Shown in pieces: positions 45,903 to 59,112 of a stretch of DNA of 64,000 nt. This DNA comes from Lederbergia wuyishanensis. Lineage in GTDB: Bacteria; Bacillota; Bacilli; Bacillales; Bacillaceae_C. Position 1 is the first letter of the stretch, and each line of letters begins with the position of its first letter. Both the position numbers and the translations under genes were made by a program. The DNA lies in NCBI RefSeq assembly GCF_022900255.1, contig NZ_JALIRM010000002.1:309953-373952 (forward strand). Direction: 5' to 3'. The notes below the pieces were generated by a model that was given only the letters and a program-made list of their open reading frames with translations, was not told the DNA's origin and ran no database searches.

Positions 45903-46105
45903 TTTCTTCACTCCTAAAGTTATTGTTTCTAACAATATCGATAATAGATGATGAATATGAAATTACTCTGAATTAAAAATGAAATTTTTTTCATAAAAGC
46001 TCTTTATCTTAACTCTATTTCGAATAACAATTTTCGTAGGTTATTAGTAAGAAGATAGTTATAGAAGCGGAAATATCCATGTGATCATTATCAAAAATCA
46101 ATAAA

Positions 46106-46137
46106 AAAGACATCCCGTAAAATAAACGGAATGCCTT
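46106..46137 (-). terminator. Terminator of the rpmH-rnpA-yidC-jag operon
   Basis: GGCATTCCG and CGGGATGTC (with one G-T) pair around a ~9-nt loop, followed by TTTTTTATTG on the minus strand. Confidence 0.75.
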
Positions 46138-46157
46138 AATAAATATGATAATACTCT

Positions 46158-46784
46158 CTACTTTCTCCTCGGCTGAATTACAACATAGCGATTCGGTTCT
46201 TCGCCTTCAGAGATGGTTTGTACATTATTATTTTCAGATAATGCGGTATGGATGACTTTTCTTTCGTAATTTGGCATCGGCTCAAGAGAAACTGGCTTCT
46301 TGAGGTGCTGTACTTTTGATGCAAGTCGTTCCGCCAGTTGGATTAATGTTTCCTTACGACGTTCACGGTAATTTTCAGGATTCAAAATAACTGTTATATA
46401 ATGCTTAGAATTACGATTTGCCGCAAGCTGTGTTAAATATTGCAGTGAATTGATGGTTTGTCCCCTTTTTCCAATCAGAAGGCCCATTTTTTCTCCAGAA
46501 ATATTGAACATAACATTTCTCTCATCTTCTTTTACTACTTCAATTTCCGATACAATATCCATGTTAGACAATACTGATTGCAAAAAATCTTTAGCAATTT
46601 CAATGGCATCTGGCTTTACCGTCACTCTTACGACAGCTGGCCTTGCACCAAACAGTCCAAGCAGCCCTTTTTTCCCCTCATCCACAATACTGATGTCCGT
46701 GCGATCTCTAGTTGTTTTTAGTTGAGCAAGTGCTGATTCTACTGCTTCTTCGACGTTTTGTCCTGTAGCAGTGATTTCTCTCAC
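46158..46784 (-). CDS. jag: RNA-binding protein Jag (KhpB/EloR)
   Basis: 208 residues. Jag-N domain ([18 protein letters not shown] and [17 protein letters not shown]), a type-II KH domain with [19 protein letters not shown], and a C-terminal R3H domain ([14 protein letters not shown]). It binds RNA with KhpA and affects cell elongation. GTG start overlapping the yidC stop by 4 bp. Confidence 0.95.
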   Translation of the reverse strand: MREITATGQNVEEAVESALAQLKTTRDRTDISIVDEGKKGLLGLFGARPAVVRVTVKPDAIEIAKDFLQSVLSNMDIVSEIEVVKEDERNVMFNISGEKMGLLIGKRGQTINSLQYLTQLAANRNSKHYITVILNPENYRERRKETLIQLAERLASKVQHLKKPVSLEPMPNYERKVIHTALSENNNVQTISEGEEPNRYVVIQPRRK

Positions 46785-47569
46785 TTTTTAGCTCCCCCCG
46801 CTCCTTCTTTTGCTTTTACATTTTGCATGACTGGTGGTTTAATAAAATATGTTTGAATAATCATAAAAATATTACCCACTACCCAATAAAGCGCCAATGC
46901 TGCAGGGAAATTAATTGCAAAAATTAATATCATTGCCGGCATCAAGTAAAGCATCATTGTCATTTGTGGATTTGCGCCTTCCATACCTGACATCATGATT
47001 TTTTGTTGCAAGAAGGTTGTAAGGCCCGCGACAATTGGAAGAATATAATATGGATCCGGTGCACCTAAGTCAAACCATAGAAAATCTCCAGCTTTTGAAA
47101 TTCCTTCTGTTCTAATGATTGCTTGATAAAAACCAATCAGAATCGGCATTTGAATTAAAAGTGGAAAACACCCTGCCAATGGATTTACATTATGCTTTTG
47201 AAAAAGTTGCATCGTTTCTTGTTGAAGCTGTTGTTGCGTTTTTGCATCTTTAGAACTGTATTTTTCTTTTAATTTTTGAATTTCTGGCTGTATCGCTTGC
47301 ATCGCTTTTGAATTTTTTGTTTGTTTAATCATAAGTGGCAAAATGGCTAAGCGAATTAAGATAGTTACAATGATGATGGATAAACCATAGCTGTTTCCAA
47401 ACGTATGGGCAACCGTTGTCATTAACCAGGATAGTGGATATACAATATACTTACTCCAAAAACCTGTACTTTCTGCAGTTATATAGTTTGGATTATCAAT
47501 AGTTGCACAGCCAGCTGTTACCAACACTAGCAGAAGCAATGTCGATAACAATAATATTCTTTTCTTCAA
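46781..47569 (-). CDS. yidC: Membrane protein insertase YidC (SpoIIIJ)
   Basis: 262 residues. Lipoprotein signal peptide with VTAGC lipobox, then the YidC core: [20 protein letters not shown] (conserved Arg in the cavity), [20 protein letters not shown] and [18 protein letters not shown]. In B. subtilis this paralogue is needed for sigma-G activation. TTG start with GGGAGG 9 nt upstream; the eleven codons before it are rejected. Confidence 0.95.
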   Translation of the reverse strand: MKKRILLLSTLLLLVLVTAGCATIDNPNYITAESTGFWSKYIVYPLSWLMTTVAHTFGNSYGLSIIIVTILIRLAILPLMIKQTKNSKAMQAIQPEIQKLKEKYSSKDAKTQQQLQQETMQLFQKHNVNPLAGCFPLLIQMPILIGFYQAIIRTEGISKAGDFLWFDLGAPDPYYILPIVAGLTTFLQQKIMMSGMEGANPQMTMMLYLMPAMILIFAINFPAALALYWVVGNIFMIIQTYFIKPPVMQNVKAKEGAGGAKK

Positions 47570-47786
47570 GCTCGTTATCCTCCCTGCTTTCTCAAAATAC
47601 ATTTATACGAATAGGTTCTTTGGCTATTTTAACATTTTTTCGCTAACTAAGTTTGGTTTAAACGTATATTTTCACAAGAAAATATAGTTTTAAATGTTTT
47701 ACGCAGATATTTTGAAACAAAGCTTTTGCTGTTTTGACAAAAAGTTTATGTTTAGCTTCTTTTGCATACTTTTCACTAGAAAGGTT

Positions 47787-48143
47787 TTAGCGCTCATTGT
47801 GTTTCCTTTTCAAAGACTTACCAACCTTAAGAACATGCTCCAAACTACTTTTCACTTCATGGAAATCCATTTCTGCTGTAGGCTTCCTCGCAATGATGAC
47901 GTAATCTTTCCCATGATCTATTTGATCTTCTAATTCATGAAACACCTGTCGTATATACCGTTTTATTTGATTACGTTTGACAGCATTTCCGATTTTTTTA
48001 CTAACGGACAAACCAATTCGAAAATGTTCCTGACCTTCTTTTTTCAATACATATATAACAAACTGCCTATTAGCAACAGACTTTCCCTTTTTAAATACAT
48101 CTTGAAAATCATTATTTTTTTTGATCCTAAACGCTTTTTTCAT
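47787..48143 (-). CDS. rnpA: Ribonuclease P protein component
   Basis: 118 residues ([20 protein letters not shown] ... [25 protein letters not shown]). The RNR motif reads KRNQIKR, with Gln where Arg is usual. It assists RNase P RNA in 5' tRNA maturation. Its distance from rpmH (228 bp) is larger than usual, and a terminator intervenes. Confidence 0.95.
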   Translation of the reverse strand: MKKAFRIKKNNDFQDVFKKGKSVANRQFVIYVLKKEGQEHFRIGLSVSKKIGNAVKRNQIKRYIRQVFHELEDQIDHGKDYVIIARKPTAEMDFHEVKSSLEHVLKVGKSLKRKHNER

Positions 48144-48340
48144 TCTTTCACCCGCATTATGGATTCTTTTGTTACGTTATAAGGAAAAAACTAATTAGAA
48201 ATCATAGTAGTTTAGCGCTAGTCTTGTCCCTCTTTTTGTAATTCCTCGTCCAGTTTTTCTAACCATTCCCGATCTAAAAAAGAGAAACATCACAAACTGG
48301 ATTCTTACACAATTGTTATGAGATCTTCCTCGCTATCACG

Positions 48341-48371
48341 AAAAAAAAGACCACTGAGACGGTTCAGTGGT

Positions 48372-48373
<2 letters not shown>
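48341..48373 (-). terminator. Terminator/attenuator between rpmH and rnpA
   Basis: AGACCACTGA and TCAGTGGTCT form a perfect 10-bp stem with a 6-nt loop, followed by eight Ts on the minus strand. The stem includes part of the rpmH stop codon. Confidence 0.85.
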
Positions 48374-48626
<253 letters not shown>

Positions 48627-48859
48627 TTAATTTAATTTTTTTTACTGTTGCTCCTATCAAAAAAGAAAAAATCTTTTCATTTAATTTTTTGTATTTAATA
48701 ACGCCCGCATTTTCCATGACGATAGTCAAAACGATTAAGCTTTTTTTCTGCCACTATCAGATCAAAATAATGAAATGAAGGCCAAAAAAATTAAAGAGCT
48801 GACTATTTAGCTATTTAGTCGCCCATAAATTAGCTCCTTTCACTTTTCTTTGTCTATCT

Positions 48860-48958
48860 ACAGGCGAAGGTTAAATAACCCGAGCAGCTAAAATTCAAAA
48901 ATCGAACTTTTTGCGTCTCAGAATATTTGCTTTTCGCCGATAAACAGACGCCCTCCGC
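48860..48958 (-). repeat. Dispersed ~100-bp repeat, copy C
   Basis: In reverse orientation it shares GCAAATATTCTGAGACGCAA and TTTTTGAATTTTAGCTGCTC with copies A and B, then GGTTATTTAACC. Confidence 0.7.
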
Positions 48959-48973
48959 TATTCTAATTCCAAT

Positions 48974-49287
48974 TGTGAATAACTTTTTTCTTTTTTTTAT
49001 TATCCACAACACATATCGACAAGATTTTCACAAATTAAGAAGCTGTGGGTAATTTTTTTCCATAGCTTATGGGTGTTGTGGATAATTTCGATAATCCATT
49101 GCTAATCATGCTTTTATTTGATATGATTATTGTGTTTTCATTCTGTATAATATTTATAAGAAAATCATCTATCCACAGATTGTGAATAACTTGTGGATAA
49201 ACTATTCAGTGGGTTTGGATAAACTTGTCCACAATCAGTGGATGGTGTCGAAATCCGCTTTTCTACCTTATTATATAGTTTTCCACA
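48974..49287. other. oriC: oriC, upstream DnaA-box cluster (incA/B equivalent)
   Basis: Perfect boxes: TGTGAATAA (48974), TTATCCACA (49000), TGTGGATAA (49077), TGTGAATAA (49181), TGTGGATAA (49192). One-mismatch boxes at 49044, 49169, 49214, 49225 and 49279. Boxes occur on both strands in AT-rich DNA directly upstream of dnaA, as in the bipartite B. subtilis origin. They also allow DnaA to regulate its own gene. Confidence 0.9.
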
Positions 49288-49376
49288 TTCATAGTATTGT
49301 ATATTTATAAATTGTATGTGGAATAAACGACAAATAGTTATATAACAGTTCGATTTTTAGCAAGGGAGGTTAAATC

Positions 49377-50720
49377 TTGGAAAACATTGCTGATCTTTGG
49401 GCTCAGGTCTTAATGAATATTAAAAAAAAGGTCAGTAAGCCTAGTTTTGATACATGGCTTAGATCAACGGAAGCTTATGCTCTTAAAGGAGATATGATAA
49501 CCGTAAGTGCCCCAAACGAATTTGCAAGAGATTGGCTTGAAGGCCAATATTCTTCTTTAATATCCGGAACTTTATATGAAATTATCGGAGAAGAATTGAA
49601 TGTAAAATTCATCATTCCACCTGACCAGGAAGAAGAAAAAAAGGAAGTCGCGAGCGTACCTCTTAAAAAGAAGGAAGAGACCGTAGAACTATTTCAAAAT
49701 ATGCTTAATTCAAAATATACGTTCGATACATTTGTCATCGGCTCCGGGAATCGATTCGCCCATGCTGCATCCCTCGCTGTTGCGGAAGCCCCAGCAAATG
49801 CATACAACCCTCTTTTTATTTATGGTGGAGTAGGAATGGGTAAAACACACTTAATGCATGCGATTGGCCATTATGTACTTGAGCATAATCCGTCTGCTAA
49901 AGTCGTTTATTTATCTTCTGAAAAATTTACGAATGAGTTCATTAATTCTATTCGCGACAATAAAGCTGAGGATTTTAGGAACAAATATCGTAGCGTCGAT
50001 GTCTTACTTATTGATGATATTCAATTTTTGGCAGGAAAAGAATCAACGCAAGAAGAATTTTTCCATACTTTTAATACACTTCACGAAGAAAGTAAGCAAA
50101 TTATTATTGCAAGTGATCGTCCCCCAAAAGAAATTCCCACACTCGAAGACCGATTGAGATCAAGATTCGAATGGGGACTTATTACAGACATTACACCTCC
50201 GGATTTAGAAACTCGGATCGCCATCTTGCGTAAAAAAGCGAAAGCTGACGGATTGGATATTCCAAATGAAGTAATGCTCTATATTGCGAATCAAATCGAT
50301 TCTAATATTAGGGAATTAGAGGGAGCACTTATTAGGGTTGTGGCATATTCCTCTCTTATTAATAAGGATATAAATGCTGATTTGGCTGCGGAAGCATTGA
50401 AAAACATCATTCCAAGTTCGAAACCAAAGGTTGTTACCATTCTCGATATTCAAAAAGCAGTTGGTGCAGAATACAATGTTAAATTGGATGATTTCAAAGC
50501 TAAAAAGCGAACAAAATCAATCGCATTCCCTCGTCAAATTGCCATGTTTCTATCACGTGAGATGACAGATTTTTCACTTCCAAAAATAGGTGAAGAATTT
50601 GGTGGACGCGACCATACAACAGTCATACATGCGCATGAAAAAATATCGAAGCTATTAGAAACAGATCAAGAATTACAAAATAAACTGGAAGACATTCGCG
50701 CTACACTTAAAAATTTGTAA
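49377..50720 (+). CDS. dnaA: Chromosomal replication initiator DnaA
   Basis: 447 residues. Domain I ([20 protein letters not shown]), a short linker, AAA+ domain with [16 protein letters not shown] (Walker A) and [15 protein letters not shown] (Walker B), and domain IV with the DnaA-box helix-turn-helix ([21 protein letters not shown] [19 protein letters not shown]). It opens oriC and loads the helicase. TTG start with GGGAGG upstream. DnaA boxes flank it on both sides. Confidence 0.97.
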   Translation: MENIADLWAQVLMNIKKKVSKPSFDTWLRSTEAYALKGDMITVSAPNEFARDWLEGQYSSLISGTLYEIIGEELNVKFIIPPDQEEEKKEVASVPLKKKEETVELFQNMLNSKYTFDTFVIGSGNRFAHAASLAVAEAPANAYNPLFIYGGVGMGKTHLMHAIGHYVLEHNPSAKVVYLSSEKFTNEFINSIRDNKAEDFRNKYRSVDVLLIDDIQFLAGKESTQEEFFHTFNTLHEESKQIIIASDRPPKEIPTLEDRLRSRFEWGLITDITPPDLETRIAILRKKAKADGLDIPNEVMLYIANQIDSNIRELEGALIRVVAYSSLINKDINADLAAEALKNIIPSSKPKVVTILDIQKAVGAEYNVKLDDFKAKKRTKSIAFPRQIAMFLSREMTDFSLPKIGEEFGGRDHTTVIHAHEKISKLLETDQELQNKLEDIRATLKNL

Positions 50721-50729
50721 TGGGGATTT

Positions 50730-50821
50730 TGTGTATAACTAGAACACCTATATGCACAACATGTCCACATGTGAATAGTTTGGAATTCCAAGTCATACAC
50801 AGGGTTATCCACATATTCACA
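50730..50821. other. oriC: oriC, downstream DnaA-box cluster (incC equivalent)
   Basis: TGTGTATAA (50730) and TTATCCACA (50805) are perfect TTATNCACA-type boxes; TGTGAATAG (50770) and ATATTCACA (50813) have one mismatch. They lie next to the unwinding region. Confidence 0.85.
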
Positions 50822-50885
50822 GGCCCTATTACTATTACTACGATTTTCTTTAAAAAATAATTAATAATATATCTAGCAAAGTAAA
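50822..50885. other. DNA unwinding element with DnaA-trio-like tract
   Basis: After the last box comes a GGCCC cluster, then repeated trinucleotides CTA-TTA-CTA-TTA-CTA (50825-50840), and then an AT-only tract (AAAAAATAATTAATAATATAT). This arrangement matches the DnaA-trio element and melting region described for B. subtilis between dnaA and dnaN. Confidence 0.75.
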
Positions 50886-50907
50886 ATGAAAAATTGGGGG
50901 AATAAGC

Positions 50908-52044
50908 ATGAAGTTTATTATTCAGCGTAATCGCCTTATTGATAGTGTCCAAGACGTGATGAAGGCTGTATCATCTAGAACAACAATTCCAATCTTAACA
51001 GGTATTAAAATTGTTGCTTCCAATCAAGGGATTACGTTAACTGGTAGTGATTCCGATATTTCTATTGAATCTTTTATACCTAAAGAGGAAAACGGAGATG
51101 AAATCGTTGAAATCAAAGAAACTGGCGGTATCGTATTAAACGCTAAGTTTTTTGGAGAAATTGTTCGGAAGCTGCCAATGGATTTTGTAGAATTTGAAGT
51201 GCAAAATCATCATCAAACGATTATTAGATCAGGAAAAGCTGAGTTTAATTTAAACGGGCTAGATCCAGATGAATACCCGCATCTGCCTCAAATTTCGGAA
51301 GATAATGTTTTTTCAATTCCGACTGATTTATTGAAATCTATCATAAGACAAACTGTTTTCGCAGTGTCCACCTCAGAAACACGCCCAATCTTGACAGGTG
51401 TAAACTGGCAAATTGAAAACGGGAAATTGACATGTACAGGTACAGATAGTCATAGATTAGCGATGCGAACTGCTCCAATTGAGATTGACCCATCAGAAAC
51501 ATATAATGCTGTAATACCTGGGAAAAGCTTAATTGAGTTAAGTAAAATTTTGGATGACACTAATAATCCAGTAGAAATTGTAATGACTGATAACCAAATT
51601 CTCTTTAAATCAAAAAATCTATTATTCTTTTCTCGTCGACTAGAAGGAAATTATCCAGATACTTCAAGACTTATTCCAACCGATAGCAAAACAGAACTAG
51701 TTCTTCACGCGAAAGAATTCCTTCATGCTATCGATCGTGCTTCATTGCTTGCTAGAGGAGAAAGAAACAACGTCGTAAAACTAGTAACACTGGAAGAAAA
51801 AACAATTGAAATTTCATCAACAACACCTGAAATCGGTAATGTAGTGGAACAAATCTCAAGTGAATCCATCAGCGGCGAAGAGTTAAAAATCTCCTTCAGT
51901 GCCAAATACATGATGGAAGCACTAAGAGCCTTAGAAGGCACCGAAATCGTCATTCACTTTACCGGTGCAATGAGACCATTTGTTATCCGTTCCGTAGATG
52001 ACGACTCAATTTTACAGCTGATTTTACCAGTGAGAACTTTCTAA
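50908..52044 (+). CDS. dnaN: DNA polymerase III sliding clamp (beta subunit)
   Basis: 378 residues, three repeated clamp domains; starts MKFIIQRNRLIDSVQDVMKA, ends FVIRSVDDDSILQLILPVRTF (conserved C-terminus). It tethers the polymerase to DNA. ATG behind GGGGG. Downstream of dnaA across the unwinding element. Confidence 0.97.
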   Translation: MKFIIQRNRLIDSVQDVMKAVSSRTTIPILTGIKIVASNQGITLTGSDSDISIESFIPKEENGDEIVEIKETGGIVLNAKFFGEIVRKLPMDFVEFEVQNHHQTIIRSGKAEFNLNGLDPDEYPHLPQISEDNVFSIPTDLLKSIIRQTVFAVSTSETRPILTGVNWQIENGKLTCTGTDSHRLAMRTAPIEIDPSETYNAVIPGKSLIELSKILDDTNNPVEIVMTDNQILFKSKNLLFFSRRLEGNYPDTSRLIPTDSKTELVLHAKEFLHAIDRASLLARGERNNVVKLVTLEEKTIEISSTTPEIGNVVEQISSESISGEELKISFSAKYMMEALRALEGTEIVIHFTGAMRPFVIRSVDDDSILQLILPVRTF

Positions 52045-52081
52045 ACAAAAAAAGTAAATTATAAAATTCCAAAATAAGTTA

Positions 52082-52215
52082 AAGCTGGAGTTGATTGCAG
52101 CGGAAGATGCGAGACGCTTGTGGAAAAAATGGTTCATGTGAGACTCCACAGGCGCGTCAAGCGCCGAGGAGGAACATGAACCACCCGCGGAAAGTGAACA
52201 TCTGAAGCGGTAATT
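52082..52215. repeat. GC-rich interspersed repeat with nested hairpins
   Basis: GGTTCATGT (52131) and ACATGAACC (52174) form a perfect 9-bp stem enclosing a second hairpin GGCGC/GCGCC (52151/52161). Flanks CGGAAGATGCGAGACGC and CCCGCGGAAAGTGAAC resemble an intergenic repeat family common in Bacillus relatives. It is much GC-richer than its surroundings. Confidence 0.65.
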
Positions 52216-52233
52216 TAACGGACAAGTTTAAAG

Positions 52234-52266
52234 AAATCCTGCCCAAGAAGACGGCGGGATTTTTAA
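52234..52266 (+). terminator. Terminator downstream of dnaN
   Basis: AAATCCTGCC and GGCGGGATTT pair (10 bp with one G-T) and are followed by Ts. Confidence 0.7.
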
Positions 52267-52387
52267 ATTACTGATGTATATTTCAGCTAATGCTGCCATT
52301 GTTTTCAACGGTTTCAGCATTTTTTTGTAATGCACCTCAATCTTTAGTAAAATAAAGAAAGGGACTATTCATGAAAAGAGTGAGAAC

Positions 52388-52603
52388 GTGGATAATAAAA
52401 TTAAAATAGATACGGACACAATTACACTTGGTCAGTTTTTAAAACTTGCTGATGTCATTTCATCCGGAGGAATGGCAAAGTGGTTTTTAAGCGAACACGA
52501 GGTGTTTATTAATGGTGAGCAGGACCAACGAAGAGGCCGAAAGCTTAAAGTAAATGATAAAATTGACATAAAAGGAATCGGCACCTTTGTTATTATCCGC
52601 TAA
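52388..52603 (+). CDS. yaaA: S4-domain protein YaaA (RlbA)
   Basis: 71 residues of the S4-like RNA-binding fold: [20 protein letters not shown] and [18 protein letters not shown]. Linked to large-subunit ribosome biogenesis in B. subtilis. GTG start with a modest GAGTGAG site. First gene of the run to recF (14 bp gap). Confidence 0.93.
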   Translation: MDNKIKIDTDTITLGQFLKLADVISSGGMAKWFLSEHEVFINGEQDQRRGRKLKVNDKIDIKGIGTFVIIR

Positions 52604-52617
52604 AGGATGTTGACTTC

Positions 52618-53736
52618 ATGTATATTGAAGAGCTGGAGTTGAAAGATTATCGGAATTACCATGAACTGAACGTTTCCTTTGAAAATAATGTCAATGTCAT
52701 TTTAGGCGAAAATGCTCAAGGGAAAACAAATGTCATGGAATCGATTTTTGTTTTAGGAATGGCTAAATCGCATAGAACATCAAATGATAAAGATTTAATA
52801 CGCTGGGACTCAGATTATGCTAAAATAAAGGGTAGGCTGCAAAAAATAAATGGTTCTGTGCCATTAGAGCTCATCATTTCAAAAAAAGGAAAAAAAGCAA
52901 AATTTAACCACATTGAACAGCAAAAATTAAGCCGTTATGTAGGAAATATGAATGTTGTCATGTTTGCGCCTGAAGATCTCCATCTTGTCAAAGGGAGCCC
53001 TCAAGTAAGGCGTCGTTTTATTGATATGGAAATTGGTCAAGTATCTCCGGTGTATCTATACGATATGAGTCAATTCCAAAAAATATTGCAGCAACGGAAT
53101 AATTATTTGAAACAGCTGCAAATCAAAAAACAAAGTGATCTAACATTTCTTCAAGTTCTTACCGACCAATATATCGAAGTAGCGGTAAGAGTAATAAAAA
53201 AGAGATTTGAATTTATCCAAATGTTGGAAGAATGGGCGAAACCGATCCATTCCGGAATTTCTCGCGGCTTAGAAACCCTTTCAATTCAATATAAGCCGTC
53301 TATTGAGGTATCGGAAGACACGGATTGGTCCAAGATGGTAACAGTATTCGAAGAAAAAATACATTTGCTCCAGCAAAGAGAAATTGACCGTGGAGTGAGT
53401 TTAATTGGGCCACATCGTGACGAGATTGTTTTTTTCGTTAATGGAAGGGATGTGCAGACGTTCGGTTCACAAGGACAGCAACGAACAACTGCATTATCCG
53501 TAAAATTGGCTGAAATAGATTTGATATATTCAGAAATTAATGAATATCCAATTTTGCTGCTGGATGATGTTTTATCTGAACTTGATGATTATCGCCAGTC
53601 TCATTTATTAAATACGATTAAGGGGAAAATCCAGACGTTCGTCACGACGACAACGATCGATGGAATTGACCATCAAACACTTAGAGAAGCCACGACATTC
53701 AATGTCCGGAGTGGTGTGATGGAAAGAGTGAAATGA
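52618..53736 (+). CDS. recF: DNA replication and repair protein RecF
   Basis: 372 residues, SMC-like ATPase. Walker [16 protein letters not shown], signature [18 protein letters not shown] and Walker [13 protein letters not shown]. Loads RecA at gaps with RecO/RecR. Ten bp before remB, in the conserved dnaN-yaaA-recF-remB-gyrB order. Confidence 0.97.
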   Translation: MYIEELELKDYRNYHELNVSFENNVNVILGENAQGKTNVMESIFVLGMAKSHRTSNDKDLIRWDSDYAKIKGRLQKINGSVPLELIISKKGKKAKFNHIEQQKLSRYVGNMNVVMFAPEDLHLVKGSPQVRRRFIDMEIGQVSPVYLYDMSQFQKILQQRNNYLKQLQIKKQSDLTFLQVLTDQYIEVAVRVIKKRFEFIQMLEEWAKPIHSGISRGLETLSIQYKPSIEVSEDTDWSKMVTVFEEKIHLLQQREIDRGVSLIGPHRDEIVFFVNGRDVQTFGSQGQQRTTALSVKLAEIDLIYSEINEYPILLLDDVLSELDDYRQSHLLNTIKGKIQTFVTTTTIDGIDHQTLREATTFNVRSGVMERVK

Positions 53737-53745
53737 GGTGAAAGG

Positions 53746-55949
<2,204 letters not shown>

Positions 55950-55976
55950 TAGGTTTTGTAGCTTCACATTTTTAAT

Positions 55977-56010
55977 GTCAAGCTCTGCGTCAGCCCCTCG
56001 AGGTCATAAA
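55977..56010 (-). repeat. Fragment of the dispersed repeat, upstream of gyrA
   Basis: TGTCAAGCTCTGCGTCAGCC, then CCTCGAGGTCATAAAGG, resembles the complement of the end of copy A (TAGCTCTAGGCGCC ... CTCGAGGTCA). Its end abuts the gyrA ribosome binding site. Confidence 0.5.
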
Positions 56011-56024
56011 GGAGGTTGCCAATT

Positions 56025-58502
56025 ATGGCAGAAGTACCTAATTCAAATATAAAAGAAATCAATTTAAGTCAAGAAATGCGATCTTCTTTCCTTGATTATG
56101 CGATGAGTGTCATCGTTTCCCGTGCCTTGCCGGACGTACGAGATGGCTTAAAACCAGTGCATCGTCGAATTTTATATGCAATGAATGATCTTGGAATGAC
56201 AAGTGATAAGGCATATAAAAAGTCAGCGAGAATCGTTGGGGAAGTTATTGGTAAATACCATCCACACGGTGACTCTGCCGTTTATGAAACGATGGTTCGG
56301 ATGGCGCAAGATTTTAGCTATCGTAATATGCTTGTAGATGGTCACGGAAACTTTGGATCGGTCGATGGAGATTCCGCGGCTGCGATGCGTTACACAGAAG
56401 CAAGAATGTCAAAAATCTCGATGGAACTTGTTCGGGATCTAAATAAAGATACGATTGATTATAAAGATAATTATGATGGCTCTGAAAGAGAACCTGTTGT
56501 GTTACCTTCACGTTTTCCGAATCTTTTAGTGAACGGATCTTCAGGTATTGCGGTTGGGATGGCAACGAATATTCCTCCGCATCAACTTGGGGAAGTGATT
56601 GATGCGTTGCTTGCATTAAGCCGAGAACCGGAAATCACCATTCAAGAGTTAATGGAGTATATTCATGGACCAGATTTTCCTACTGCGGGAATTATCTTAG
56701 GTAGAAGTGGTATTAGAAGAGCCTATGAAACTGGTCGTGGTTCGATTACGATAAGGGCTAAAGTAGAGATTGAAACGAAATCAAATGGTAGAGAAACGAT
56801 TATCGTTCATGAACTCCCTTATCAAGTGAATAAGGCAAAACTAATCGAGCGTATTGCTGAGCTTGTCCGTGAGAAGAAAATTGAAGGAATAACGGATTTA
56901 AGGGACGAATCAGACCGAAACGGAATGCGCGTTGTAATGGAAGTCCGCAGGGATGCAAATGGGAATGTCATTTTAAATAACTTATACAAGATGACAGCGA
57001 TGCAAACGAGTTTTGGTATCAATATGCTTGCACTTGTTGATGGACAGCCGAGAGTATTGAACTTAAAACAATGTCTATACTATTATCTTGAACACCAAAA
57101 GGTAATTATTAGACGAAGAACTGAATTTGAATTAAGAAAAGCGGAAGCGCGCGCTCATATTTTAGAAGGTTTGAGAATCGCACTTGATCATATCGATGCA
57201 ATCATCAGTTTAATTAGAGGATCAGAAACGACTGATATAGCAAGAGCAGGGTTAATGGAGCAATTTAACCTTACTGAAAAGCAAGCTCAAGCGATTCTTG
57301 ATATGCGCTTGCAGCGTTTAACAGGATTAGAACGTGAAAAAATTGAAGAAGAATATCAAGGGCTAGTTCAATTGATATCTGAATTAAAAGCAATTTTAGC
57401 AGATGAAGAAAAAGTTCTTGATATTATAAGAGAAGAATTGCTTGAAATTAAAGAGCGCTTTGACGATGGCAGACGTACTGAAATTGCAGCTGGCGGCCTA
57501 TTGGATATGGACGATGAGGACTTGATTCCAAGGGAAAATGTCGTTGTGACATTGACGCATAATGGATATATTAAACGATTGCCAATTTCTACGTATCGAA
57601 GCCAGCGCCGTGGCGGCCGTGGCGTGCAAGGTATGGGAACAAATGATGATGATTTTGTTAAGCATTTGATCACGACATCCACGCATGATACCCTACTTTT
57701 CTTTACGAATAAAGGGAAGGTATATCGCGCTAAAGGCTATGAAATACCTGAATTTAGTAGAACAGCAAAAGGATTACCAATTATTAATTTGCTAGGAATT
57801 GAAAAAGATGAATCGGTAAACACAGTCATTTGTGTTGAAGAATTCCTTGACAATTGGTATTTGTTCTTTGCAACGAAACAAGGTGTTGTAAAACGAACTC
57901 CTCTTTCGGCATTCGCTAACATTCGAAATAATGGTCTAATCGCTTTAAGTCTTCGAGACAATGATGAACTCATTTCGGTTAAACTGACAGATGGCAATAA
58001 GAACATTGTAATGGGGACGAAGAGCGGTTTACTCATACGCTTCGTTGAGACAGATGTTCGTTCAATGGGAAGATCTGCCACTGGAGTAAAAGGAATTACC
58101 CTTTCAGATGACGATGAAGCGGTTGGAATGGAAATTCTTGAAGAAGATGATGATGTTCTCATCGTAACGAAAAATGGTTACGGAAAACGGACGCCTGCAT
58201 CTGAATATCGTTTACAAAGCCGCGGTGGTAAAGGGTTAATTACTTGTAAAGTAACCGACAAAACAGGCACGGTAGTCGCTGTAGAAACAGTAAAAGGCGA
58301 TGAAGATGTCATGTTAATCACTGCCGGTGGTATATTGATTCGTATGGGGATACAGGACATTTCCGTGTTTGGAAGAAATACACAAGGGGTAAAACTCATT
58401 ACACTTGGTGAGGAAGCAGTTGTAGCTACAGTAGCTAAAGTTGCTAAAGAAGAAGAGGAACAACTAGAATCTGAAGAAGAAATTTCTGATGAAATAAATT
58501 AA
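56025..58502 (+). CDS. gyrA: DNA gyrase subunit A
   Basis: 825 residues. Winged-helix/tower core with the catalytic Tyr123 ([12 protein letters not shown]), the quinolone-determining region with Ser84 and Glu88 ([10 protein letters not shown], sensitive-type residues), and six C-terminal beta-pinwheel blades with the GyrA-box QRRGGRG. ATG behind AAAGGAGG at 9 nt; the frame's earlier ATG lies on that site. Ends with an acidic tail ([11 protein letters not shown]). Confidence 0.97.
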   Translation: MAEVPNSNIKEINLSQEMRSSFLDYAMSVIVSRALPDVRDGLKPVHRRILYAMNDLGMTSDKAYKKSARIVGEVIGKYHPHGDSAVYETMVRMAQDFSYRNMLVDGHGNFGSVDGDSAAAMRYTEARMSKISMELVRDLNKDTIDYKDNYDGSEREPVVLPSRFPNLLVNGSSGIAVGMATNIPPHQLGEVIDALLALSREPEITIQELMEYIHGPDFPTAGIILGRSGIRRAYETGRGSITIRAKVEIETKSNGRETIIVHELPYQVNKAKLIERIAELVREKKIEGITDLRDESDRNGMRVVMEVRRDANGNVILNNLYKMTAMQTSFGINMLALVDGQPRVLNLKQCLYYYLEHQKVIIRRRTEFELRKAEARAHILEGLRIALDHIDAIISLIRGSETTDIARAGLMEQFNLTEKQAQAILDMRLQRLTGLEREKIEEEYQGLVQLISELKAILADEEKVLDIIREELLEIKERFDDGRRTEIAAGGLLDMDDEDLIPRENVVVTLTHNGYIKRLPISTYRSQRRGGRGVQGMGTNDDDFVKHLITTSTHDTLLFFTNKGKVYRAKGYEIPEFSRTAKGLPIINLLGIEKDESVNTVICVEEFLDNWYLFFATKQGVVKRTPLSAFANIRNNGLIALSLRDNDELISVKLTDGNKNIVMGTKSGLLIRFVETDVRSMGRSATGVKGITLSDDDEAVGMEILEEDDDVLIVTKNGYGKRTPASEYRLQSRGGKGLITCKVTDKTGTVVAVETVKGDEDVMLITAGGILIRMGIQDISVFGRNTQGVKLITLGEEAVVATVAKVAKEEEEQLESEEEISDEIN

Positions 58503-58530
58503 GAGAGCGCCGGTTTCGGCGCTCTTTTAG
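58503..58530 (+). terminator. Terminator of gyrA
   Basis: GAGCGCCG and CGGCGCTC form an 8-bp GC-rich stem with a 4-nt loop, followed by TTTT. Confidence 0.85.
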
Positions 58531-58641
58531 TACTTTCAAATTTGAATTAGTTAGCAATGGATGTCTGCCCTATCTAGCTCAAGGCACTATACTTTTAAAA
58601 AATTCGATTCTTATAAATCTTTTTTAGGCAGTCAATTTTAC

Positions 58642-59112
58642 TTATCTTTGATTGAGTGTAGCCCATATCGCTTCTTCAATTTCCTGGTAACTTGTACACC
58701 TGCATATATTGGAAGATAGCCATCCTTTAACTGTTTCTTTTGATGGGTTCGGATGATTAATAATCAGCGACTGGCAATTCATGATGAAGCCTGGTGTGCA
58801 GTAGCCACATTGGAATGCGAAATGCCTGATAAAGTTTTGTTGTATGGGGGTATCTCGCAACCCTTCAATCGTTGTGACTTTATGACCTGCAGCCTCTATC
58901 GCAAGCATAATACACGATTTAAAGGGAAGATTGTCAACCATGACGGTACAAGCCCCGCAATCCCCATTTAGGCATCCTGGCTTTGCTCCAGTCAAAGAAA
59001 GTTTATTACGAAGTAGGCTCAGTAAAGTTTCACCAGCTCGAACTTCCATATGCTTCATCTCACCATTTATTTCAAGATCAATGTCAAAAATCTGAAATTC
59101 ATCTCTAGCCAT
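58642..59112 (-). CDS. [2Fe-2S] subunit of a molybdenum hydroxylase (xanthine dehydrogenase family)
   Basis: 156 residues with eight cluster cysteines: C47, C52, C55 and C67 (plant-ferredoxin-type) and C102, C105, C137 and C139 (CGYCTPG ... ICRC). It passes electrons from the Mo subunit to FAD. It is the last gene of the three-gene operon and overlaps the FAD subunit by 8 bp. Start is the second of two ATGs after GGAGG. Confidence 0.9.
   Translation of the reverse strand: MARDEFQIFDIDLEINGEMKHMEVRAGETLLSLLRNKLSLTGAKPGCLNGDCGACTVMVDNLPFKSCIMLAIEAAGHKVTTIEGLRDTPIQQNFIRHFAFQCGYCTPGFIMNCQSLIINHPNPSKETVKGWLSSNICRCTSYQEIEEAIWATLNQR

Larger units (their letters stand above)
52045..52387. other. Intergenic stretch dnaN-yaaA
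   Basis: Holds a hairpin-rich interspersed repeat (52082-52215) and a terminator (52234-52266). The last ~120 bp presumably include the promoter for yaaA-recF-remB-gyrBA, which was not resolved. Confidence 0.6.

Noticed and set aside
48218..48286. Alternative 23-codon minus-strand frame beginning MVRKTGRG
   Set aside because: No ribosome binding site, and the other frame in the same stretch looks more protein-like.
58565..58590. Short word CTATCTAGCTCAAGGC similar to the end of repeat copy A
   Set aside because: Too short to call a copy.
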